Position numbers and translations under genes: made by a program
Notes under the pieces: generated by a model
Database searches by the model: none
What the model was told of the DNA's origin: nothing
What the model saw: only the letters and a program-made list of their open reading frames with translations
Source: Paenibacillus sp. OV219
GTDB taxonomy: Bacteria > Bacillota > Bacilli > Paenibacillales > Paenibacillaceae
Assembly (NCBI RefSeq): GCF_900110075.1
Contig: NZ_FOCJ01000001.1
Location: forward strand, 558,001-622,000
DNA length: 64,000 bases
Reading direction: 5' to 3'
Shown: piece after piece, positions 33,381-43,824 of the stretch
How positions within the stretch are numbered: position 1 is the first letter of the stretch
Layout: every line of letters starts with the position of its first letter

Positions 33381-35573
33381 ATGAGGGGGTTAATGAGGCC
33401 GATGAGTGGCGTTAACGTTCATACGAACGAGACGAAGGAACCGGCACGAATGCTGTTTCGGATGCCGATGACGATGCGAACGGTTACCGCGATTTTGGCT
33501 GGCGTAATTGGACTCTCTGTGTGGACGGCGCTTCCTTCTAATGGAGCGGCTGTCCCACATCTGGATACGATACGCGTTGGCATATTCATGGATACGAGTA
33601 AGTATAAGCTGAATACCACTGCTGCATCATTTAGTTCAGCAGAGGCTATGCAGGTTGGCCTGAGATTGCCGTCAGGGGTCATTCCGATGTTTCAGACGGG
33701 CAGTGGAGAGATGATCCGGTTCACGTTGGATGATTACAAGCCAATGCTGCTTGAGTCGACGAACTACCAGACTGCGCTTGCTTTGTTGAAGCGGCTGAAG
33801 GCGATGAGCGGCTCGGGCATGTTGACTACGACGAATGATCCGAGAGGGAAAGTGTATCAGATCGTTGAAGGCTCTTATTCTTCGGTAGCAGAGGCGAAGG
33901 CGGCAGGCGACCGCTGGCTCAAAGACGCTACGGTTGCGAGCTACGCCGGAAAGTCTAGCAATGCTAGCTTGATTGGCCCATTACATCTCGAGACAGGAAT
34001 GACGTATACGTCGAAGAGCGAAGCTGTAAAAGCAGCGCAATCACTCAGTGCGAGCGGTGCTGAAGCGTATGCGGCGCTCAAGCAATCCGGCAGTGCTGCT
34101 GCGGTATATACGGTACTGATCGGTGCGGAGAGCGATCAGACGGCGCTTGGTAAAGCAAAGGCCGCGGCGCTGCAAGCGAATCCTGCACTTGCGCTTCGCC
34201 AGACGGATGCAGCGAATGTATACTCGCTTATCCGCGACGATTACACCACAGCGGAGTCTGCTTCTAAGCCGCCAGTCGCACTCTATTCCATTCCAGCTAC
34301 AGGAGCGAAGCTGTGGGTTTCTACGATAGCAGGGGCCGGTATTAAGCTAACCGAGCGATACAATCGCAGCTATAGGGGAAGCTTTGAAGTGAGCGGCTTG
34401 AACAACAAGCTGGCTGTTATTAACGAGCTGCCATTTGAGCAATACGTTTACGCAGTAGTTGGCGCAGAGATGCCTGCGTCCTGGCCGGCGGAAGCGTTGA
34501 AGTCGCAAGCGATTGCGGCGCGTACATATGCCCTCTATCAAGGGTTTGGGTTTCAAATTGCACATGTCGTCGATACAACGCTGAGTCAGGCGTATGGTGG
34601 CATTGGCTCTGAGAAGCCGACGACGATCGCTGCCGTAGATGCGACACGCGGGGAAGTTGCGATGTATAACGGCAAACTCATAGAGACCGTGTTCTCCTCA
34701 AGCGCTGGCGGTATGACGGCGGACTCGAAAGAAATTTGGGGAAGCGACATTGCGTATCTGAAGAGTGTCTCGAGTCCTGACACCTCATCAGAGAAAGGGC
34801 TTTACAAGTGGTACCGGATCGTTACGCCGAGTGGAGCTGTCGGCTATATGCGAGAGGATCTGCTCGAACCGACGGACAAGCTCTCAACGGCAGGACAACC
34901 TTTGCTGCGCGTCAAAACGGGCGGCTCGAAAGTACGTCCGATTCCGCTCATTCAAGAGGATATTCCGATCGTAGATTCAGTTAGCGCCGGATCGCTTGTC
35001 GTTCAATTGGACATGGTGACCCAGTCCAATGAGATGTCTTGGGTTCGCGGTACGTATTCAGCGGATGCGTTGCTCAGTCTTACGAAAGGTAAGCTGCAGA
35101 AACCGATTAGCGGGCGGATTACGACACTTGAGGTCAGCCAGCGCGGCCCTTCAGGCAGACCGACCGAAATTCAGGTTAACGGCCAGAAGCTGCAGGTCAA
35201 GAATCCCGATGGATATCGCTCCGCATTCGGCGGCTTGCCGAGTACGTTCTTTACGATTGATGAGACAGCGAGAGTAACGATGGCGGGAGCGGATAATGCG
35301 CTTCGCAATCGGCCGGAAGACAGCGGGACTGTCTATATCCAAGGTGGCGATGGCTCTGCACGAGAGTTGAAGGAGTCGAACTATTTCATTCTAAGCGGTG
35401 ACGGGCAGGTTCGGGCAGCGACGAAGGATCCAGGCTACCGCTTTGTTGGCGGGGGTTATGGCCATGGCGTCGGGTTATCTCAATACGGGGCTCGAGGATT
35501 GGCAGAGCTTGGGTATGACTATAAATATATAATGCAATACTACTACAAAGACGCGAAGATCGTTAAGGAATGA
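33381..35573 (+). CDS. SpoIID/LytB-domain protein
   Basis: The 730-residue exported protein has an N-terminal membrane helix or signal (about 32-50), then SPOR-like repeats (about 100-300, e.g. GSYSSVAEAKAAGDRWLKDA). The SpoIID domain follows: INELPFEQYVYAVVGAEMPASWPAEALKSQAIAARTYAL, split as INELPFEQYVYAVVG / AEMPASWPAEALKSQ / AIAARTYAL. A C-terminal part reads YGHGVGLSQYGARGLAELG. The E of AEMP is the lytic-transglycosylase glutamate in SpoIID. It is probably a peptidoglycan hydrolase or amidase enhancer, not canonical spoIID. AAGGAGTAGAC before 33381 decides the start. Confidence 0.85.
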   Translation: MRGLMRPMSGVNVHTNETKEPARMLFRMPMTMRTVTAILAGVIGLSVWTALPSNGAAVPHLDTIRVGIFMDTSKYKLNTTAASFSSAEAMQVGLRLPSGVIPMFQTGSGEMIRFTLDDYKPMLLESTNYQTALALLKRLKAMSGSGMLTTTNDPRGKVYQIVEGSYSSVAEAKAAGDRWLKDATVASYAGKSSNASLIGPLHLETGMTYTSKSEAVKAAQSLSASGAEAYAALKQSGSAAAVYTVLIGAESDQTALGKAKAAALQANPALALRQTDAANVYSLIRDDYTTAESASKPPVALYSIPATGAKLWVSTIAGAGIKLTERYNRSYRGSFEVSGLNNKLAVINELPFEQYVYAVVGAEMPASWPAEALKSQAIAARTYALYQGFGFQIAHVVDTTLSQAYGGIGSEKPTTIAAVDATRGEVAMYNGKLIETVFSSSAGGMTADSKEIWGSDIAYLKSVSSPDTSSEKGLYKWYRIVTPSGAVGYMREDLLEPTDKLSTAGQPLLRVKTGGSKVRPIPLIQEDIPIVDSVSAGSLVVQLDMVTQSNEMSWVRGTYSADALLSLTKGKLQKPISGRITTLEVSQRGPSGRPTEIQVNGQKLQVKNPDGYRSAFGGLPSTFFTIDETARVTMAGADNALRNRPEDSGTVYIQGGDGSARELKESNYFILSGDGQVRAATKDPGYRFVGGGYGHGVGLSQYGARGLAELGYDYKYIMQYYYKDAKIVKE

Positions 35574-35582
35574 CACTAAACT

Positions 35583-37786
<2,204 letters not shown>

Positions 37787-37810
37787 TTTGAGGAAAGAGG
37801 TGAATCATAT

Positions 37811-38143
37811 ATGTCAGCAGCATCCTTACTCCCATTTGTACTTATGTTTGCGGTATTCTATTTCCTATTAATTCGTCCACAACAGCGTAAGTCGAAGCAT
37901 CGTAACTCCATGCTTAGCTCGCTCAAGAAAGGCGATAAGATCGTAACGATTGGCGGTATGCACGGTACGATCTTGGAAATTTCCGACGACAAGGTTGTAT
38001 TGCGCGTGAACGACTCCACGAAGATTACGTTCGACCGTAGTGCAATCAACAACGTAACTTCCACAAGTGCCGCTACTTCAGCAGTACAAGCAGCGCCTGT
38101 AGTTGAGAAGGAAGAAGAGAAGGCAGACAATATTAAGGCCTAA
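37811..38143 (+). CDS. yajC: Preprotein translocase subunit YajC
   Basis: The 110-residue protein has one N-terminal membrane helix (about 5-23) ending in FLLIRPQQRKSKH, the YajC signature. A cytoplasmic LKKGDKIVTIGGMHGTILEI domain and an Ala/Glu-rich tail follow. YajC associates with SecDF, which is encoded 5.7 kb downstream. AAAGAGGTGAATCATAT precedes the ATG. Confidence 0.95.
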   Translation: MSAASLLPFVLMFAVFYFLLIRPQQRKSKHRNSMLSSLKKGDKIVTIGGMHGTILEISDDKVVLRVNDSTKITFDRSAINNVTSTSAATSAVQAAPVVEKEEEKADNIKA

Positions 38144-38171
38144 CTCACAAGTAAGTACATCGTTTTAATCC

Positions 38172-38211
38172 AAACGGCTCCGCCAGTTCTCGCTGGCTGG
38201 GCCGTTTTTTT
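38172..38211 (+). terminator. Terminator after yajC
   Basis: AAACGGC pairs with GCCGTTT, with an inner GCCAG/CTGGC stem, followed by seven Ts. Confidence 0.85.
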
Positions 38212-38230
38212 AACATTCTAGAATTTATAA

Positions 38231-38269
38231 GTTTCACTTGTACACATTTCTATAAGTCTTTTGTGAAAC
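38231..38269 (+). promoter_or_regulatory. Inverted repeat upstream of first DUF421 gene
   Basis: GTTTCAC (38231-38237) and GTGAAAC (38263-38269) are exact inverted repeats with centres 32 bases apart, in an AT-rich stretch of the 241-base gap before the DUF421 gene. It could be an operator pair or chance. Confidence 0.35.
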
Positions 38270-38384
38270 GTAAGCTTTTGCGGAAAGGACGGCGACAGCC
38301 GTTTACAATTATTGCTCATAATTTCCAGTCCGTACGCCCATACTAATCTAAACCGTACAACTGGAAAATGGGGTGTAGGAACGA

Positions 38385-39248
38385 ATGTCTTCTTGGATTG
38401 AGATTACCTTGCGTACGCTGTCAGCTGTAGCATTCCTACTTCTGATGACGAAATTGCTAGGGAAGAGACAGGTGACCGAGCTGTCCGTGTTCGAATATAT
38501 AACAGGGATCACGATCGGGAATGTCGCAGCCTACATATCGCTTGACACCGATGCCGAGTGGTATTTGGGATTCCTCGCGCTTGGCGTGTGGGTTGCGGTC
38601 TCACTTGGCATCGAGATGCTGCAATTGAAGAGCAAGCGAGTGCGGAACTGGATTGATGGAACGCCGACCGTGCTCATTCAGAAAGGCAAAATATTAGAGA
38701 AAAACTTGAAGAGGGAGAAACTCACGACTGATGAGCTGCTGCAGCAGATGCGTACGAAGGACGTGTTCAACATCGATCAAGTTGAATTCGCCGTAATGGA
38801 ATCAAGCGGTGCAATCAATGTGCTGCTGAAGTCGGAGCATCTGCCGCTCACACCGAAGACACTAGGCATGCGTGTGCCCACGGAGCATGAACCGAAGCCG
38901 GTCATTATGGACGGAAAGGTGCTGAGCGATTCACTTACCCAAAGAGGCTATGACGTGAATTGGCTGGAGAAGGAATTGAAGAAGTCCGATCTTCACATTG
39001 AGGACGTGTTCCTGGCACAGCTGGATGATTATGGGTCACTCTACCTTGATTTGTATGATGATCAGATGAAAGTGACCAAGTCGACGCAAAGCCAAGCGGC
39101 GCTGCTTGCTCAGCTCAAGAAGTGCGAAGCCGATATCGAAATGTATGGCCTACTGTCAGCTGATGAGAGCGAGAAGCTCAAATATGCAGCGTGCTCGAAG
39201 CAGCTGCAGCATCTGATTGACGAAGTAAGGCCGCTCATCTATCAGTAA
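38385..39248 (+). CDS. DUF421 (YetF-type) membrane protein 1
   Basis: The 287-residue protein has three N-terminal membrane helices (about 7-85) with LLGKRQVTELSVFEYITGITIGN (split as LLGKRQVTELSVF / EYITGITIGN). Two cytoplasmic DUF421 subdomains follow, containing GTPTVLIQKGKILEKNL, KDVFNIDQVEFAVMESSGAINVLLK (split as KDVFNIDQVEF / AVMESSGAINVLLK) and PVIMDGKVL. DUF421 proteins are abundant in spore-formers and some affect spore inner-membrane properties. A second copy lies at 40892. GGGGTGTAGGAACGA precedes the ATG. Confidence 0.88.
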   Translation: MSSWIEITLRTLSAVAFLLLMTKLLGKRQVTELSVFEYITGITIGNVAAYISLDTDAEWYLGFLALGVWVAVSLGIEMLQLKSKRVRNWIDGTPTVLIQKGKILEKNLKREKLTTDELLQQMRTKDVFNIDQVEFAVMESSGAINVLLKSEHLPLTPKTLGMRVPTEHEPKPVIMDGKVLSDSLTQRGYDVNWLEKELKKSDLHIEDVFLAQLDDYGSLYLDLYDDQMKVTKSTQSQAALLAQLKKCEADIEMYGLLSADESEKLKYAACSKQLQHLIDEVRPLIYQ

Positions 39249-39264
39249 TTGTAACTAAAACCAA

Positions 39265-39331
39265 AAAGACCGTTCCTTCTCACGTACCAGCTGATTAAAT
39301 CGCAGCTGCGTAATGAGAGTGAACGGTCTTT
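39265..39331. terminator. Bidirectional terminator between DUF421 and PAP2 genes
   Basis: AAAGACCGTTC pairs with GAACGGTCTTT, with an inner CAGCTG/CAGCTG stem. It lies between two convergent genes. Confidence 0.8.
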
Positions 39332-39350
39332 CTATCGTCATAAGAACGGC

Positions 39351-40217
39351 CTATTTGGCGTCTTCACGAAGGAACTGAACATGTGCCGGGTTTGTTATCG
39401 ATCTGCCACGGCGGCTGCGCTGTGCGAGTGTCAGCCTGCTCAGCTTCATCCCAACGGTCGATGCGACAGTAGCGAGTACAACGCCGCCGCACATATCGAT
39501 CAGCCAGTGGATGCCTAGGTAGAAAATCGCGAAGATGATGATGCTTGCACAGATACAGCAGAACCAAGCCCAACGCTTTATGCCGGAGCGGACTGCGAGA
39601 ATGGCAAGCGTTACAGAAATGGAAGTATGCAAGCTAGGAAAGCAGTTGTCAACACCGGAAAGAGCACGATATTGATTCTCGAAATCTGGGAACACATCAA
39701 GCATCAGGAAACGGACATGCTGCGGATCATGCAGCCACACTTCGTTCACAGGAAGGAACAGATAGAACGGAATTGCCACCAGATAGTTAATCATGATCGC
39801 GTAGCAAATTGAGTAGAACATCATCCGGTCTTTGCTCCGGTTTGTGTAAATGGCAATTGAAGCAATAAGCATCGCCTGAAAGACGACAACATACATAAAG
39901 GCTAGAAATACCGTTAAGTATTTATTCTCGAAAGTGTGCTGAAGCGTGCTGACGAAATTGCCTTCAATGGACTGGAAGAATGTAGCGAAGTCATAAGATT
40001 GCGTCAAAGTGTTTTCGATGCGAAGCTCTAATTTATTGCAGAACAGAATTAAGATAACAGCGACGAAGTGAAGCATATATTTGCGATTGAAAATCATCTC
40101 TTTTAGAAATAAGCCTGCGACGGTGAATGGATTACGAGCAGCTCCAAACCAGATCAGCAGCGTCACGGTAATGGCCGTGTAGACTGCGACCGTCGTCATG
40201 TTGTCAAACAAAGTCAT
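39351..40217 (-). CDS. PAP2-superfamily membrane protein
   Basis: The 288-residue polytopic protein has about six helices. Two phosphatase-like motifs are present: CFPSLHTSISVTLAI near residue 205 and FYLGIHWLIDMCGGVVLA near 248. The pattern with GIHWLID and no SR resembles Aur1/inositolphosphotransferase-type members, which act on lipid-linked phosphates. The substrate is unknown; undecaprenyl or phosphatidyl substrates are plausible. TTAGGAGGCAAGGAAG precedes the ATG. It interrupts an otherwise B. subtilis-like yajC-yrzE-DUF421-spoVB order. Confidence 0.85.
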   Translation of the reverse strand: MTLFDNMTTVAVYTAITVTLLIWFGAARNPFTVAGLFLKEMIFNRKYMLHFVAVILILFCNKLELRIENTLTQSYDFATFFQSIEGNFVSTLQHTFENKYLTVFLAFMYVVVFQAMLIASIAIYTNRSKDRMMFYSICYAIMINYLVAIPFYLFLPVNEVWLHDPQHVRFLMLDVFPDFENQYRALSGVDNCFPSLHTSISVTLAILAVRSGIKRWAWFCCICASIIIFAIFYLGIHWLIDMCGGVVLATVASTVGMKLSRLTLAQRSRRGRSITNPAHVQFLREDAK

Positions 40218-40326
40218 ATAACTTCCTTGCCTCCTAAAGGACTTCCGTTGTTGCGATTCGATCTAGTATAGCACATTTAGCGTGTCAGATGGTATTCCAA
40301 AAGTGTTCATAATCGGGACATGCTGC

Positions 40327-40728
40327 CTATGACCGTCTCGCATTCACGCCGATGATGCCACCGAGTGCGCCGCTAAGCAGCGTTTCAACCAACATCGTGA
40401 AAGTGCGGCCGCTAATGCCGGTGTTCGACGCAAGGAAGCTGACAATTAGAATGAGGATACCGTAGGCGATCCCGAGCAGCCCTCCATAATACCAACCGCG
40501 CGTACCTGAGCGTTTGCCTGCCACGAAGCCGCCGGCAAGTGAAGAGCAGCCGTGGACAATTAAGCTGAACATAGGAAGCTGAGCTTCTTGCATGCTGCCC
40601 CATCGCAGCATTGCAGACAGGAGCAATGCGCCAAGTGCAAGCCATACGGAAGCATACAGGATGCCGGATAGCATCGGCGAAGCCATGTGAACCTTTGGAA
40701 CATTTTTCATGGCATTAATCGTTTTCAT
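40327..40728 (-). CDS. TIGR04086/YrzE-family membrane protein
   Basis: The 133-residue protein has four hydrophobic segments and Gly-rich turns (LAGGFVAGKRSGTRGWYYGGL split as LAGGFVAGKRSG / TRGWYYGGL; ends GALGGIIGVNARR). This matches the TIGR04086 family, which includes YrzE of B. subtilis between yrbF (yajC) and yrbG (DUF421). That is the same neighbourhood. Function unknown. GGAGGGATAAGTAT precedes the ATG. Confidence 0.8.
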   Translation of the reverse strand: MKTINAMKNVPKVHMASPMLSGILYASVWLALGALLLSAMLRWGSMQEAQLPMFSLIVHGCSSLAGGFVAGKRSGTRGWYYGGLLGIAYGILILIVSFLASNTGISGRTFTMLVETLLSGALGGIIGVNARRS

Positions 40729-40891
40729 ATACTTATCCCTCCAATTATTTACGAACCTGTTCTCGATTATTACAACATATGGTCAAGCTATTATGTTTTA
40801 TTACCATAAATTCGAATATCCCCCTTCGTATGATGGGATGTGCATCAGGTGACAATAGTTGTACTTTGACGGAAGCAGGAGGGCGATTACT

Positions 40892-41653
40892 ATGGAATTA
40901 ATGGAATTGACGTTCCGTACGCTTCTCATCTACGTTGTTGTTTTTCTCATCATGCGCATGATGGGAAAGCGGGAAATTGGCAAGCTATCGGTATTTGACC
41001 TTGTCATCTCAGTCATGATCGCCGAAATAGCGGTCTTTGTGATTGAAGATACGAAGCGACCGGTGCTCGACGGAATTCTGCCGATGATTGTGCTGCTCGT
41101 GGTGCAAATCGGAATCGCGGTAATATCTCTAAAGAGCCGGAAGATGCGCATGTTGTTTGACGGCAAGCCGACTGTACTGGTGGAGAGAGGGAAGCTGAAT
41201 CGGGAAGCCATGCGCAAGCAGCGATATAATTTGGACGATCTGCTGCTTCAGTTCCGGGAGAATAAGACGAACATCGCCGATGTGGAATTCGCAATTCTGG
41301 AAACAACCGGGAAGCTCTCGATTATCCAAAAGGATCTAAAAGGTCGAGACAACTCAGGGCAGAGGGGATCACAAGGCTCGAACTCGAATCCAAATTCGAA
41401 TTCAAATTCGGGATCGTCATTTCCGAAGCCTTTTCCGCGAAATTATAAGTTTGAATCGCTGCCGGTTCCGCTCATTATGGACGGTGAAATTCAGAAGACG
41501 AATTTGGAGCAGCTAGGCAAGGATCGGTTCTGGCTGAACAATCAGCTCCGGCAGAGGGGCATTGTTGATGCAAAGCAGGTTTTCCTCTTGACGATTGACC
41601 ACCGGGGCAAAATATATCTAGACGCTAGGCGAACGAGAGGTCCGCGTAAGTAG
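40892..41653 (+). CDS. DUF421 (YetF-type) membrane protein 2, YrbG-like
   Basis: The 253-residue protein has three N-terminal helices with MGKREIGKLSVFDLVISVMIA (split as MGKREIGKLSV / FDLVISVMIA), then KPTVLVERGKLNREAM and DVEFAILETTGKLSI. It differs from the first DUF421 protein by a low-complexity Asn/Ser linker (GSNSNPNSNSNSGSS at about 165-180) between its cytoplasmic subdomains. The ATG at 40892 has GGAGG nine bases before it; an earlier in-frame ATG has none. Position before spoVB points to YrbG. Confidence 0.88.
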   Translation: MELMELTFRTLLIYVVVFLIMRMMGKREIGKLSVFDLVISVMIAEIAVFVIEDTKRPVLDGILPMIVLLVVQIGIAVISLKSRKMRMLFDGKPTVLVERGKLNREAMRKQRYNLDDLLLQFRENKTNIADVEFAILETTGKLSIIQKDLKGRDNSGQRGSQGSNSNPNSNSNSGSSFPKPFPRNYKFESLPVPLIMDGEIQKTNLEQLGKDRFWLNNQLRQRGIVDAKQVFLLTIDHRGKIYLDARRTRGPRK

Positions 41654-41711
41654 AGTAGAGTATGTAGTTCGTTGACAGCATCGGCCGTTCTTGGTCGATG
41701 CTGCTGTGCGT

Positions 41712-43286
41712 TTACGGACGGAACCAGCGGCCTAAAAAAGGTATTCGCGCTGCATCGTAGCGGTTAATGATCCGCATCATCACCATGAGGATCAAGTAAA
41801 TAAGGATACCGGCAAAACATGCGGTAATGAGGTTCTGCCATAGTGCGGGGAGTGCTTGCAGATTCATGATCCATAGCGAAGCGGCGCCCATGATGAACAT
41901 GGCGGATCCGACTTTCAGAAAATCCAGCAGCTGCATACTAAATCCAGTCGCTCGTACAACGCTGATCCAGTGGAGCACCGTGACGAGCACGATGTTGGCA
42001 TTAATGGCGATGAGTGCGCCATAGATGCCGAGCGACGGCTGCGAAGCGAGCTCTATGATGAGGACAAGCTTCACGACTGCTCCGATGAAGGTGTTCATAA
42101 GCGCGGTAGCGGGCTTGTCAAGCGCTTGAAGCGCAGCTTGCAGTGGTGCTTGCATGTAGATAAACAACCCAACAGGCGCAATCCACTTCAACATAGGCGC
42201 GATCTCGACATGGTTGTATAACACGCGGCAGATGGGCTCTGCGAACAAGATCATGACGACAACGAACGGCGCACCGGTGACGAGGGAGAGCCGCATGGAC
42301 TGGTGAAGGCGCTTATGAATGGTCGTCTTGTCTCCTTTGGCAGCAGCCTCTGACAGTGTTGGGACTAGGGAGACTGCAAGGGAGTAGGTAAGTGCAGTCG
42401 GGAGAAGCAGGATGGGGATGATCATTCCTTGGAGCGCTCCATATTGCGCGGTTGCGGCGCTTGTTGCAATACCGGCTGCGAACAAGGCGCGAGCGGTTAG
42501 AATAGATTCAAGCAGATAAGAGAACGAGCCAATCATTCGGCTTGCGGTAACAGGAACCGATAAGCTAATCAGCTTGCGCATGACCGGCTCACGCTTGGAG
42601 GAGCGAGCGGCTCCATCTTCCTCGTGAATGATCGCCAGCTTCACGCGCTTACGGTCGCTTGCATACTGCCAGAGTAGAATGGCGAAGCCTGCAATCTCAC
42701 CTGCCACAACGCCGAGCATCGCGCCGGCAGCACCCCATTCAAGCCCGTAAGGCAAGAGCATCTTGGCAAATAATAGCGCAAATATGATCCGGATGATCGT
42801 TTCGCATATTTGTGATAACGCGGTCGGAATCATATTCGCTTTCCCTTGAAAGTAGCCTCGGTATACGGAGGAGACTCCGATAATGATAAGAAGCGGGGAC
42901 ATCATGCGCAGCGTCTGATAGACGCGGTGATCCGTCATGAGTCGCGTTGATATCCAAGGAGTAAGAACGATAAACAGCATCGTGAGCAGCACCGACAAGC
43001 CGATAGTGAGCGCCATCGCTGCACGGAAAACTTGCTTCACGCGCTTTGAATCACCGGTTGATTCGGCTTCTGCGATCCACTTCGCAACCGCCAGCGGAAT
43101 ACCTCCCGTAATAAAGGTGAGCAGCACGATGAGAAAAGGATAGCCAAGCTGGTAAAGTCCGACGCCCTCGACGCCGATAATTCTAGGGAGTGCAATTCTC
43201 GGCACGAATGCAAGGAGCCGATTTACGACTCCAGCAACGAGTAATATGAGTGCGCCTTTAATAAACGTTTGCTTCGTCACGGTCAT
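41712..43286 (-). CDS. spoVB: Stage V sporulation protein B (MOP flippase family)
   Basis: The 524-residue protein has about 14 membrane segments of the MATE/MOP superfamily. It starts TFIKGALILLVAGVVNRLLAF with RIIGVEGVGLYQLGYPFLI, the SpoVB/YtgP hallmark; VYRGYFQGKANMIPTALSQ follows. SpoVB is needed for spore cortex synthesis and is a proposed lipid II flippase relative. I chose the ATG at 43286, which has GGGAGAGGAA directly upstream. Length then fits B. subtilis SpoVB (518). Confidence 0.92.
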   Translation of the reverse strand: MTVTKQTFIKGALILLVAGVVNRLLAFVPRIALPRIIGVEGVGLYQLGYPFLIVLLTFITGGIPLAVAKWIAEAESTGDSKRVKQVFRAAMALTIGLSVLLTMLFIVLTPWISTRLMTDHRVYQTLRMMSPLLIIIGVSSVYRGYFQGKANMIPTALSQICETIIRIIFALLFAKMLLPYGLEWGAAGAMLGVVAGEIAGFAILLWQYASDRKRVKLAIIHEEDGAARSSKREPVMRKLISLSVPVTASRMIGSFSYLLESILTARALFAAGIATSAATAQYGALQGMIIPILLLPTALTYSLAVSLVPTLSEAAAKGDKTTIHKRLHQSMRLSLVTGAPFVVVMILFAEPICRVLYNHVEIAPMLKWIAPVGLFIYMQAPLQAALQALDKPATALMNTFIGAVVKLVLIIELASQPSLGIYGALIAINANIVLVTVLHWISVVRATGFSMQLLDFLKVGSAMFIMGAASLWIMNLQALPALWQNLITACFAGILIYLILMVMMRIINRYDAARIPFLGRWFRP

Positions 43287-43473
43287 TTCCTCTCCCTTAC
43301 CCTGGTTCCTGGAACTACGCACGACATGTCCTTGTTCTCATGCTTATGCGCAGCATGTCCGCGATCATGCAGTCATTTTTTCGGGTAGGAGCAGTTTTGG
43401 CAGGAAAAGTGTGACAGAGCAGCGAAATAGTAAAGAGATCATATGGAAATCAGTGTAAGGAGGCCCGAGGATT

Positions 43474-43734
43474 ATGACAGGCGATAATGAGCCATTAACA
43501 AGCGAAGAGTGGGTCGCGTCCATCGAAAATTTATGTCAAAGCAAAGCTGAAGAGTTTCGCATGATTGGCTACGAGTATGTTTCAGGCAGCGATATTTGGG
43601 AATGCGTAAATGATCGGTACAAGAAGACTGGGCAGCCTGCGATGCACCAGGTCGTGAATGACATTTTATCGCTCAAAGTGAATAAATTTATGAACTTTAT
43701 GACGATTAGTGCCTATAAAGGAACCCATTTTTAA
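43474..43734 (+). CDS. comN: ComN-like post-transcriptional regulator
   Basis: This 86-residue protein is acidic and helical (EEWVASIENLCQSKAEEFRMIGYEYV, split as EEWVASIENLCQSKAEEF / RMIGYEYV; then NDILSLKVNKFMNFMTI). It matches the post-transcriptional regulator family containing ComN (YrzD). In B. subtilis ComN promotes comE mRNA localisation or accumulation and lies between spoVB and secDF, as here. AAGGAGGCCCGAGGATT precedes the ATG. The terminator hairpin overlaps its last codons. Confidence 0.83.
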   Translation: MTGDNEPLTSEEWVASIENLCQSKAEEFRMIGYEYVSGSDIWECVNDRYKKTGQPAMHQVVNDILSLKVNKFMNFMTISAYKGTHF

Positions 43735-43753
43735 CAGATGGGCTCTTTTTTTT
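43721..43753 (+). terminator. Terminator overlapping comN stop
   Basis: GAACCCAT pairs with ATGGGCTC with one mismatch and is followed by eight Ts. The 5' arm is in the comN coding sequence. Confidence 0.7.
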
Positions 43754-43780
43754 GACTCGTTTTTGAGGCATCGTTATAAT
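43752..43780 (+). promoter_or_regulatory. Promoter of secD-secF
   Basis: TTGACT (43752-43757) and TATAAT (43775-43780) are exactly 17 bases apart, a near-consensus sigma-A promoter 45 bases before secD. Its -35 begins inside the comN terminator T run. Confidence 0.75.
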
Positions 43781-43824
43781 AGGAATGTTGACACAAGAGA
43801 ACTTAAGGGGGAAATGAGGGTATT

